Shown here piece by piece: positions 33,580 through 40,877 of a stretch of DNA of 64,000 nucleotides. Where the stretch lies: assembly GCF_004134865.1 (NCBI RefSeq), contig NZ_SDPO01000002.1:868001-932000 (forward strand), read 5' to 3'. The notes under the pieces are model-generated. The model ran no database searches and was not told where the DNA came from. It worked only from the letters and a program-made list of their open reading frames with translations. The stretch comes from Agromyces fucosus (GTDB lineage: Bacteria; Actinomycetota; Actinomycetes; Actinomycetales; Microbacteriaceae). Every line of letters begins with the position of its first letter. The stretch's first letter is position 1. The position numbers and the translations under genes are program-made.

Positions 33580-34992
33580 GTGCTCATCTGCCTCACCGCG
33601 AGTCACAAGAACGCCGGGTTCGACATGCTCGAGCGCCTCTCAGCGACCGCGGACGCCGCCGGTCCCCGTATCCGCAACGGCCACTCCGCCGTGCAGGGTG
33701 CCGTCGTCGTCGCCACCTGCAACCGCTTCGAGGCGTACCTCGACCTCGACGCGGCCGAGGGCGACTCGCCGGTGCCCGCTGTGCACGAGGCCATCCGCTC
33801 GGTCGGCGCCGTCGCCGGCCTCGAGCCCGAAGAGCTGCGCTCGACGTTCGGCTTCGTGCACGGCAACGCGGTCGCCGGCCACCTCTTCGCAGTGGCCTCG
33901 GGCCTCGAGTCGGTCGTCGTCGGCGAAGGAGAGATCGCCGGCCAAGTGCGCCGTTCGCTCGAGCGAGCCCGCGCCGAGGGCACGACGACCCCCGACCTCG
34001 AACGGCTCTTCCAGCGCGCCTCGCAGATCTCGCGCCGCGTGAAGAACGAGACCGGCATCGGCAACGAGGGCCGCTCGGTCGTGCGCCTCGCGCTCGAACT
34101 CGCCGAGAGCCGCATCACCGACTGGTCGGCCACCCGCGTGCTGCTCGTCGGCACGGGCCGCTTCGCAGGGGCCTCGCTCGCCGCGCTCCGCGACCGCGGC
34201 GTCACCGACGTGCGCGTCTTCTCCCCCTCCGGCCGCGCCGCGAAGTTCGCCACGAGCCACGGCATCGAGGCGGTCGGGCATCGCGACGTCGCTGCGGCGG
34301 CCGCCACCTCCGACGTCATCGTCACGTGCACCACGGCCGAGCACCACGTCGTCGACCGCGCGCTGCTCGAAGCGGGCCGGGCCGGGTTCGGGGCATCCGC
34401 TGGTTCTGCTGCCGCCGGTTCTGCTGCTGCCGGAACTGCTGCTGCCGCTCGCCCGCTCGGCCTCGTCGCCGGACCCGCCGAAGCCCCCGTCGAGCGCCAG
34501 CTCGTGATCGACCTCGGCCTTCCCCGCAACGTGGCGCCCGACGTCGTCGAGGTGCACGGCGTCGAACTGCTCGACCTCGAGACGATCCGCATCCACGCCC
34601 CGCTGGAAGAGTTCGGTGCGACGGATGCCGCGCGCGCCATCGTCGGCGGAGCGGCCCGGGCCTTCGGCGAGTCCCGCGACGAGCAGGATGTCGCGCCCGC
34701 CGTCGTCGCCCTCCGGCGCCACGTCTTCGACCTGCTCGACGGCGAGATCGAACGCGCCCGCACGCGCGGCGACGCCGATGGACGCACCGAGGAGGCCCTG
34801 CGCCACATGGCCGGCGTGCTGCTGCACACGCCCATGGTGCGCTCGCGCGAACTCGCGCGCGCCGGCGAGCAGCAGGCCTGGATCGACGGCATCGCCGCCA
34901 TCTTCGGCGTCACCCCCGCAGCGGATGCCTCGGCCGCCACGTCGGAGGCGCGCGCTACGCTTCGTGACGATGCACGAGAACGCCACGCCTGA
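33580..34992 (+). CDS. hemA: Glutamyl-tRNA reductase
   Basis: Encodes 470 residues. It reduces glutamyl-tRNA to glutamate-1-semialdehyde with NADPH, the committed step of heme synthesis. The nucleophilic Cys is C47 in VVVATCNRFEAYL. GLESVVVGEGEIAGQVRR, the NADPH-domain strand VLLVGTGRFAG and the C-terminal dimerisation helices are in place. An Ala/Gly/Ser-rich insertion at about 271-292 (three GSAAA-like units) interrupts the NADPH domain. The GTG start follows TAGAAT by 6 nt. Unlike the other hem genes, it lies alone on the plus strand; the next gene overlaps it by 23 nt. Confidence 0.95.
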   Translation: MLICLTASHKNAGFDMLERLSATADAAGPRIRNGHSAVQGAVVVATCNRFEAYLDLDAAEGDSPVPAVHEAIRSVGAVAGLEPEELRSTFGFVHGNAVAGHLFAVASGLESVVVGEGEIAGQVRRSLERARAEGTTTPDLERLFQRASQISRRVKNETGIGNEGRSVVRLALELAESRITDWSATRVLLVGTGRFAGASLAALRDRGVTDVRVFSPSGRAAKFATSHGIEAVGHRDVAAAAATSDVIVTCTTAEHHVVDRALLEAGRAGFGASAGSAAAGSAAAGTAAAARPLGLVAGPAEAPVERQLVIDLGLPRNVAPDVVEVHGVELLDLETIRIHAPLEEFGATDAARAIVGGAARAFGESRDEQDVAPAVVALRRHVFDLLDGEIERARTRGDADGRTEEALRHMAGVLLHTPMVRSRELARAGEQQAWIDGIAAIFGVTPAADASAATSEARATLRDDARERHA

Positions 34993-35797
34993 CCCCGCGA
35001 CCACGACCGCGTCGACCGCGTCGACCGCACTCGACCGCGCCGCCGCGGCAGCCGCCGACGGGCCACCCGCGCTGCGGTTCCCCTTCGATGCGACCGCGCT
35101 CACCGAGACGCCGATCAACACGGAGCGTCTCGTGCTGCGGCCGCTCGAGGCATCCGATGCGCCAGACGTCTTCGAGTACCAGCGCATCCCCGAGGTGCTG
35201 AGGTACCTGCCGTGGCCCGAGCGCGACCGCGCCGAGGCGTACGAGCACACGGCGAAGCGCGCCGCCGCACGGGTGCTCGAGGGTGATGGCGACTTCTTCG
35301 TGCTCGCGATGACGCTGCCCGGCGTGCCGTCGGTCGAGGAGTCGACGGGTGCGGAGTCGACGGGTGCGGAGTCGACCGGGGCGATGTCGACGGGTGCGAT
35401 GTCGACCGGTACGGCGCCGACGGGTGGGAAGCCGATTGGTGCGGAGCCGACGGGCTCGACGGCGCGCGACCGCGTGATCGGCGACATGATGGTGCGCGTC
35501 TCGAGCGCCAAGCACGCTCAGCTCGAACTCGGCTGGGTCGTGCATCCCGACTTCCAGGGCAAGGGCTATGCCCGCGAGGCAGGCATCGCCATCAGGGACT
35601 TCGCGTTCGAGACGCTGCGCCCGCACCGCATCCAGGCATTCCTCGACGCGCGCAACGAGGCATCCGCCGGCCTGTGCGAGCGGCTCGGCATGCGACGCGA
35701 GGCGACGATCCTCGAAGAGCAGTACAACGACGGCGAATGGCAGGACACGGCGTTGTACGGCGTGCTGCGGCGCGAGTGGGCGGGCGCTCGGGAGTAG
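34970..35797 (+). CDS. GNAT acetyltransferase (RimJ/RimL type) with coding minisatellite
   Basis: Encodes 275 residues. The RimJ/RimL-type GNAT fold starts at INTERLVLRPLEASDAPDVF and has the CoA loop as VVHPDFQGKGYAREAG, then QAFLDARNEASAGLCERLGM. About 45 N-terminal residues are Ala/Thr-rich. Between the second and third core strands an insertion of eight 5-residue units (about 124-163; ESTGA, MSTGA, APTGG variants) is encoded by a 15-bp tandem repeat. The ATG overlaps the hemA end by 23 nt. The acceptor may be a protein N-terminus or small molecule. The insert should form a surface loop. Confidence 0.83.
   Translation: MHENATPDPATTTASTASTALDRAAAAAADGPPALRFPFDATALTETPINTERLVLRPLEASDAPDVFEYQRIPEVLRYLPWPERDRAEAYEHTAKRAAARVLEGDGDFFVLAMTLPGVPSVEESTGAESTGAESTGAMSTGAMSTGTAPTGGKPIGAEPTGSTARDRVIGDMMVRVSSAKHAQLELGWVVHPDFQGKGYAREAGIAIRDFAFETLRPHRIQAFLDARNEASAGLCERLGMRREATILEEQYNDGEWQDTALYGVLRREWAGARE
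35339..35458 (+). repeat. 15-bp in-frame minisatellite, eight copies
   Basis: Units of 15 bp (GAGTCGACGGGTGCG and variants) run from 35339 to 35458. The first two are identical and the rest diverge progressively towards the 3' end. The length keeps the reading frame, so copy-number change would only lengthen or shorten a loop in the GNAT protein. Confidence 0.9.
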
Positions 35798-35840
35798 GCA
35801 GGCACTCGCCTTCCCGGCGCCCACTCTCGGCTCCTCGCCC

Positions 35841-36030
35841 TCACCGCCTCGCCCGTCCTTCCCTCCCTGCCCCCTCACCGCCTCGCCCTCCTTCCCTCCC
35901 TGCCCCCTCACCGCCTCGCCCTCCTTCCCTCCCTGCCCCCTCACCGCCTCGCCCGTCCTTCCCTACCTGCCCCCTCACCGCCTCGCCCGTCCTTCCCTCC
36001 CTGCCCCCTCACCGCCTCGCCCTTCCTCGC
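35841..36030. repeat. Pyrimidine-rich 33-34 bp minisatellite
   Basis: Units starting TCACCGCCTCGCCC begin at 35841, 35875, 35908, 35941, 35975 and 36009 (spacing 34, 33, 33, 34, 34). They consist almost only of C and T on the plus strand. The 327-bp gap between the GNAT and HNH genes is filled mainly by this tract. No spacers separate the units. Confidence 0.9.
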
Positions 36031-36057
36031 CCTCTCTGCTCCCCTCATCACCGATTC

Positions 36058-36096
36058 TCCACAGACTTATCCACAGACTGTGGAACATACGTTCGA
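36058..36096. promoter_or_regulatory. SOS box, DnaA-box-like site and palindrome upstream of DUF222/HNH gene
   Basis: GGAACATACGTTCGA contains GAAC-N4-GTTC (36083-36094) and differs at one outer base from the actinobacterial LexA box TCGAAC-N4-GTTCGA. TTATCCACA (36067-36075) matches a DnaA box, and TCCACAG-A-CTGTGGA (36070-36084) is a perfect palindrome. TCCACAGACT also occurs twice (36058, 36070). Confidence 0.65.
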
Positions 36097-36124
36097 ATGT
36101 CGGCCGCCCGCGAGACAATGGAAC

Positions 36125-37684
36125 ATGGCCGAAGCGCTCCCCGACTTCAGCGGTCTGACCGCCCTGATGTCGTCGTGCGCACCGTCGTCGAGCACCTTCA
36201 GCGCGCTCGACGATCGCGCCCTCGTCGAGGCTGTCGAGGCCATCACCGCGCTCCGGCACGAGGTCGAGCGAGCCCAGGCTCTCGCCGCGGCCGAGGTGGT
36301 GCGGCGTTCGAAAGTCGCGTTCGGGCTTCAAGGGCTCGCTCAGCGCACCGGCCACGCGAGCGCGGGCGATCTGCTGCAGTCGATCACGCATTCGTCGAAA
36401 CGTGAGACCGCCGCTCTCATCGGGGTCGGGCGCATGGTCGCCGAGACCGAGGCGGTCGCCGAGCTCGAGCTCGCACGACGCGATGATCCCGAGCTCGCCG
36501 CGGTCGTGCCCGAACCGGTCGCGCCGTGGTTCTCCGAATTGAGCCGTGCCGTGGCCAGCGGGGTGCTGACCGTGGCGGTCGCCGACGCGATCCGTTCCGG
36601 GCTCGGTGAACCCGGCGGCGATGCCGACGAGTCGGCGTTGGCCTCGGCGTTGGCATCCGTACTCGCGAGCATCTTGGCCGACAGTCGCGGGCTGCACGCC
36701 GACGCGGCTCGTCGCCTCGCCCGTCAAGCGCGCGATCGCATCGACGCCGCCGGCGTGGCCGCGCGCACCGAGCACCAGCGTGAGGCGCAGTTCTGGCGCG
36801 TGTGGGTGAAGCCCGACGGCATGGTGCGCGGGGAGTTCGAGCTCGACGCCGAGAGCGGCATGCTCATCAAGGCGGTGTTCGACCAGCTCACCCATCCTCG
36901 ACGCACGGCGGCCCCGGTGCGACGCAGCTTCGGCGATCCGGTGCGGGGCGACGCGGCCTTCTCCGATGCTCGTGCGACGCGCGAGCGCGACGCGGCCGAA
37001 GGCCTCGTGCATTTGCTCCGTGCCGGTGCGAGTGTCGACCCGACCCGCCTGCTCAACGACAAGAAGCCATCGGTCCGACTCATCGTGAACGCGGTCTCAC
37101 TCAGTACGGGCGAGGGCTCGGGCGCCATCCAGGGCCACCCCGACCGCGTTCCGCTCGTCGACATCCGCACGGGGCTCTGCGAGGGTTACCTGCCGGTCCT
37201 CTTCGACGCCGACGGCGCCTGCCTCGACCTCGGCCGTGACGAGCGACTCTTCACCGACAAGCAGAAGACGGCACTCGCGATTCGCGACGGCGGATGTCTC
37301 GATCCCGACTGCACTCGCCCGCCCTCGTGGACCGAAGCCCATCACATCGACCACTGGCAACGCGACGGCGGGCGCACCGATCTGGCCGACGGCATCCTGC
37401 TCTGCCGTCGAGATCATCTCAGGTACCACAATCAGGGGTGGGAGGTGCGGCGCACCGGCACGAACTACTGGCTCATACCTCCGCCCGGCGTCGATCCAGA
37501 CCAGACCCCGAGATTGATGCGAGCGAAGACGCCCGCCGATCTCATCAATCCGGTCGACCCGGAGCGTCTCGCGAACCCGGGCGATGCCCGGCTCGCGGAT
37601 CCTGTCGATCCGGCGCGGCCCCACCTCGCATCTGTCCGAGCGAGGCCGGCCGAGCCTGAACGAGTGCTTCCGGTCGCTGGGTAG
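36125..37684 (+). CDS. DUF222 / HNH endonuclease (13E12 repeat family)
   Basis: Encodes 519 residues. An N-terminal helical DUF222 region (about 20-330) includes LDDRALVEAVEAITALRHEVERAQALAAAEVVRRS and RVWVKPDGMVRGEFELDAESG. A C-terminal HNH nuclease has CLDPDCTRPPSW, then EAHHIDHWQRDGGRTDLADG and LCRRDHLRYHNQGW, giving the Cys pair, HH and final His-x3-His. ATG 36125 is chosen over the GTG at 36080 because a LexA-type box covers 36081-36096. Mycobacterial 13E12 genes are known to be SOS-induced, which fits. The C-terminus after residue 455 is Pro/Arg-rich and unstructured. Usually multi-copy in these genomes. Confidence 0.88.
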   Translation: MAEALPDFSGLTALMSSCAPSSSTFSALDDRALVEAVEAITALRHEVERAQALAAAEVVRRSKVAFGLQGLAQRTGHASAGDLLQSITHSSKRETAALIGVGRMVAETEAVAELELARRDDPELAAVVPEPVAPWFSELSRAVASGVLTVAVADAIRSGLGEPGGDADESALASALASVLASILADSRGLHADAARRLARQARDRIDAAGVAARTEHQREAQFWRVWVKPDGMVRGEFELDAESGMLIKAVFDQLTHPRRTAAPVRRSFGDPVRGDAAFSDARATRERDAAEGLVHLLRAGASVDPTRLLNDKKPSVRLIVNAVSLSTGEGSGAIQGHPDRVPLVDIRTGLCEGYLPVLFDADGACLDLGRDERLFTDKQKTALAIRDGGCLDPDCTRPPSWTEAHHIDHWQRDGGRTDLADGILLCRRDHLRYHNQGWEVRRTGTNYWLIPPPGVDPDQTPRLMRAKTPADLINPVDPERLANPGDARLADPVDPARPHLASVRARPAEPERVLPVAG

Positions 37685-38029
37685 AGATCTGCCCAGCGCG
37701 GCCCAGCGCGGCCCAGCGCGGCGAATACTCGAGCGCGGTGGCGGCTGGCGCACGGGAGTCGACGGAGCCTGAACGCGCGGACGCGAGCGGACGCCGGCGT
37801 ACGAAGACGTGGCGGTTACCGGCGCGCCGGAAACCGGACACGGCACAACCCGGACACGTGGAAACCGATCTCGCTGGAAACCGGTCTCAGGCGCCCCGGA
37901 CGGGCGAGCCCGATGCCGGCGCTGCAGATTTCGCCACGCAGCTCCCGCGACGCGCGGCGCGAAGCCCGCCTTCGCCGTGCAGCTCCCGCGACGCGCGGCG
38001 CAAAGCCCGCCTTCGCCGTGCAGCTCCCG
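37685..38029. other. 345-bp intergenic region between HNH gene and glyS
   Basis: No convincing gene. It holds the 10-bp repeat (37691-37720), then unremarkable GC-rich sequence, then 41-bp tandem repeats that reach into glyS. A hairpin GCGAAG-CCCGC-CTTCGC (37959-37975) inside the first 41-bp unit could end transcription from both converging genes. Confidence 0.6.
37691..37720. repeat. 10-bp tandem repeat, three copies
   Basis: GCCCAGCGCG is repeated perfectly three times immediately after the HNH gene stop. Confidence 0.85.
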
Positions 38030-38037
38030 CTACGCGC
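37938..38037. repeat. 41-bp tandem repeat abutting glyS, 2.4 copies
   Basis: Units starting GCAGCTCCCGCGACGCGCGG begin at 37938, 37979 and 38020. The second differs from the first by one base in the hairpin arm. The third, partial unit carries the glyS stop codon at 38030-38032. Confidence 0.88.
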
Positions 38038-39415
38038 CGACGAGGCGCGACGCCAGGAAGCCCTCGAGCTCGTCGAGCGGCACGCGCACCTGTTCCATGC
38101 TGTCGCGCTCGCGAACGGTCACCGCGTTGTCGTCGAGCGAGTCGAAGTCGACCGTGATGCAGAACGGCGTACCGATCTCATCCTGCCGACGGTACCGACG
38201 CCCGATGGCACCGGCATCGTCGAAGTCGACGTTCCAGTGCTTGCGCAGCGACGCGGCGACCTCACGAGCGAGCGGCGACAACTTCTCGTTACGACTCAGC
38301 GGAAGCACGGCGGCCTTCACCGGCGCGAGACGCGGATCGAGGCGCAGCACCGTGCGGGTGTCGACGCCGCCCTTCGCGTTCGGCACCTCTTCGACGTGGT
38401 ACGCGTCGACGAGGAATGCCATGAGCGAGCGGGTGAGACCGGCCGCGGGCTCGATCACGTACGGGATCCAGCGCTCGTTCTTCGACTGGTCGAAGTACGA
38501 CAGCTCCTTGCCCGAGTGCTCCGAGTGGGTCGTGAGGTCGAAGTCGGTGCGGTTCGCGACGCCCTCGAGCTCACCCCACTCACCACCGGTGAAGCCGAAG
38601 CGGTACTCGATGTCGACGGTGCGCTTCGAGTAGTGCGACAGCTTCTCTGCGGGGTGCTCGAAGCGACGCAGGTTCTCGGGGTCGACGCCGAGGTCGACGT
38701 ACCACTGCCAGCGGTAGTCGAGCCAGTACTCGAACCACTGGTCGTCGGTGCCGGGCTCGACGAAGAACTCGAGCTCCATCTGCTCGAACTCGCGCGTACG
38801 GAAGATGAAGTTTCCGGGCGTGATCTCGTTGCGGAACGACTTGCCGATCTGACCGATGCCGAACGGCGGCTTCATGCGAGCGGCCTGCAGCACGTTCGCG
38901 AAGTTCGTGAAGATGCCCTGAGCGGTCTCGGGGCGGAGGTAGTGCAGCCCCGATTCATCCTGAACCGGGCCCAGGTAGGTCTGCAGCATCATGTTGAAGT
39001 CGCGCGGCGGAGTCCACTGACCGCGGGTACCGCAGTTCGGGCACGCGATGTCGCCCATGCCGTTCTCGGGGGCGCGACCCTTCTTCTCCTCGAAGGCCTC
39101 GAGCAGGTGGTCTTCACGGAACCGCTTGTGGCAGTGCAGGCACTCGACGAGCGGGTCGGTGAAGACGCCGACGTGCCCGGAGGCGATCCAGACCTGCTTC
39201 GGCAGGATGACGCTCGAGTCGAGACCGACGACGTCGTCGCGACCGGTGACCATGTACCGCCACCACTGCCGCTTGATGTTCTCCTTCAGCTCGACGCCGA
39301 GGGGGCCGTAGTCCCACGCGGAGCGGGATCCGCCGTAGATCTCGCCGGCCTGGAAGACGAACCCCCGGTGCTGGGCGAGGGCGATGACGGATTCGAGACG
39401 GCTGGGTGCGGCCAC
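38030..39415 (-). CDS. glyS: Glycyl-tRNA synthetase (single-chain, class II)
   Basis: Encodes 461 residues, the eukaryote-like dimeric form. Class II motif 1 lies around [19 protein letters not shown], motif 2 [26 protein letters not shown] and motif 3 [18 protein letters not shown] zinc-type ECLHCHKRF ... [11 protein letters not shown] insertion supplies four cysteines. The C-terminal anticodon-binding domain begins at [23 protein letters not shown]. The GTG at 39415 has GGAG at spacing 5. It is a single gene facing the HNH gene, with its stop inside a 41-bp repeat. Essential housekeeping enzyme. Confidence 0.97.
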   Translation of the reverse strand: MAAPSRLESVIALAQHRGFVFQAGEIYGGSRSAWDYGPLGVELKENIKRQWWRYMVTGRDDVVGLDSSVILPKQVWIASGHVGVFTDPLVECLHCHKRFREDHLLEAFEEKKGRAPENGMGDIACPNCGTRGQWTPPRDFNMMLQTYLGPVQDESGLHYLRPETAQGIFTNFANVLQAARMKPPFGIGQIGKSFRNEITPGNFIFRTREFEQMELEFFVEPGTDDQWFEYWLDYRWQWYVDLGVDPENLRRFEHPAEKLSHYSKRTVDIEYRFGFTGGEWGELEGVANRTDFDLTTHSEHSGKELSYFDQSKNERWIPYVIEPAAGLTRSLMAFLVDAYHVEEVPNAKGGVDTRTVLRLDPRLAPVKAAVLPLSRNEKLSPLAREVAASLRKHWNVDFDDAGAIGRRYRRQDEIGTPFCITVDFDSLDDNAVTVRERDSMEQVRVPLDELEGFLASRLVGA

Positions 39416-39481
39416 GGTGGCTCCAATGGTCCTGGGGATCGGGCGAAGGCGAATGCCGAAGACGGGCGAATGCCGGAAAAC

Positions 39482-39492
39482 GACACGGTGTC
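39482..39492. other. Short palindrome GACACGGTGTC
   Basis: An 11-bp palindrome lies between the divergent glyS and hydrolase genes, near GGCGAATGCCG direct repeats. Function unknown; it may be coincidental. Confidence 0.3.
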
Positions 39493-39557
39493 ACCATCCT
39501 ACGGGCGGGTGCCGCCACGAACGAGCGCACGGTCGGTACGCTGTGCCCATCACGACC

Positions 39558-40877
39558 ATGGCCGAGGGGGCGACGGTGTGGGATCTCATCTGGGAACTGA
39601 ACGTGATCGACGGCCCGTTCGTCGTCGCGGTGTACGGCCTCGCGGCGCTGGTGTTCCTGTACCTGCTGTTCCGCGGCCCCGGCTGGTCGTGGGTGCTGAC
39701 GGTCATCGTGCTGCTCATCGTGGGTTCGCTCATCGGGGTCGCGGTGCTCTGGATCGGCGTCAACGTGCTCGACGCGTTCGGCGGCCCGGTCGATGATTCG
39801 GCGTGGCTCTGGGTGCCGGCGGCGTTCGCCGGCATCACGGTGGCGATCTGGAACCTCTGGTACTCGCGGTGGTGGCGCAAGCTCATCGCCCTGCTCGCGA
39901 TCCCGTTGTTCTCGGCGACGGCGGCGTTCGGCGTGAACGCCGCATACGGACTGAATCCGACGCTCGGCTCGATGTTCCACATCTCGACCGCCGACACGAT
40001 CGACCCGCCCGTGCCCGACCCCGCGACGATCGCCGACCCGGCGGAACCGCTGTACGCGACGTGGACGCCACCGCCCGACATGCCCGAGACGGGAGAGGTC
40101 GGCATCGTGCAGGGCGGCGTGCCGAACACGGTGTCGGGCTTCGAGGCCCGGCCCGCCCAGATCTACCTGCCGCCCGCCGCGCTCGTGACGGATGCCCCGC
40201 GCCTCCCACTCGTCGTCATGATGATGGGCCAGCCCGGCGACCCCGATGCGAGCTTCATCGGCGAGGTGCTCGACGACTTCGCGGCCGACCACGACGGACT
40301 CGCACCGATCGCCCTCGTCATCGACCAGCTGGGCGATCCCTCAGCCGATCCGCTCTGCCTCGACAGCGAGCTCGGCAAGGTCGAGAGCTACGTCATGCAG
40401 GATGTCGTGCCGTGGGCCAGGCAGCGACTCGGCGTGCTGCAGGGCGCGACGTTCACGACCGTCGCCGGGTACTCGAACGGCGGCGGCTGCGCCGCCTACT
40501 TCGGCGCGAAGTACCCCGAGGTGTTCGGCAACCTGCTCGCAGTCTCCCCCGTCGAGTACGCGGGCGCCGAAAACCCAGACGAGGTGCTCGCGGAGATCTT
40601 CGGCGGCGACCGGTTCGCCTACGACCTCGTGAAGCCCGCCAACATCATGGCGGCGAAGGCCCCGTACCCCGACTCGGCGGCCGTCTTCACGGTCGGCGAG
40701 AACGACCTCGCGTTCGTGAGCGGCACCGAACGACTGGCGGATGCCGCGACGGCCGCGGCCATGCAGACGACGCTGTTCCTCGTGCCCGGCGCAGACCACG
40801 ACGTCATGGCGCTCACAGGCGGCCTCGAGAAGGGATTCGACGTGCTCTCTCCGCGACTCGGGTTGTCGGCGCCATGA
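39558..40877 (+). CDS. Membrane-anchored alpha/beta-hydrolase (AhyD-like)
   Basis: Encodes 439 residues. Four N-terminal membrane helices (about 12-32, 36-60, 75-92, 100-118) precede an exported esterase domain. The nucleophile elbow is TTVAGYSNGGGCAAYFG, a late His is in VPGADHDVMAL, and the esterase-type strand LPLVVMMMGQPGDPDASF opens the domain. It is coupled (ATGA) to an aminoacyl-phosphatidylglycerol synthase gene. In Enterococcus and Corynebacterium a hydrolase of this kind (AhyD) removes the aminoacyl group from the lipid, so an eraser role is likely here. TACGCT (39537-39542) is the probable -10. An upstream in-frame GTG (39543) is less likely. Confidence 0.65.
   Translation: MAEGATVWDLIWELNVIDGPFVVAVYGLAALVFLYLLFRGPGWSWVLTVIVLLIVGSLIGVAVLWIGVNVLDAFGGPVDDSAWLWVPAAFAGITVAIWNLWYSRWWRKLIALLAIPLFSATAAFGVNAAYGLNPTLGSMFHISTADTIDPPVPDPATIADPAEPLYATWTPPPDMPETGEVGIVQGGVPNTVSGFEARPAQIYLPPAALVTDAPRLPLVVMMMGQPGDPDASFIGEVLDDFAADHDGLAPIALVIDQLGDPSADPLCLDSELGKVESYVMQDVVPWARQRLGVLQGATFTTVAGYSNGGGCAAYFGAKYPEVFGNLLAVSPVEYAGAENPDEVLAEIFGGDRFAYDLVKPANIMAAKAPYPDSAAVFTVGENDLAFVSGTERLADAATAAAMQTTLFLVPGADHDVMALTGGLEKGFDVLSPRLGLSAP

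Noticed and set aside
35841-36030. Regular repeats considered as a CRISPR array
   Set aside because: Units are contiguous with no unique spacers, and no cas genes are present.
36067-36075. TTATCCACA considered as part of a replication origin
   Set aside because: Only one exact box is seen and dnaA, dnaN and gyrB are absent; kept only as a possible regulatory site.
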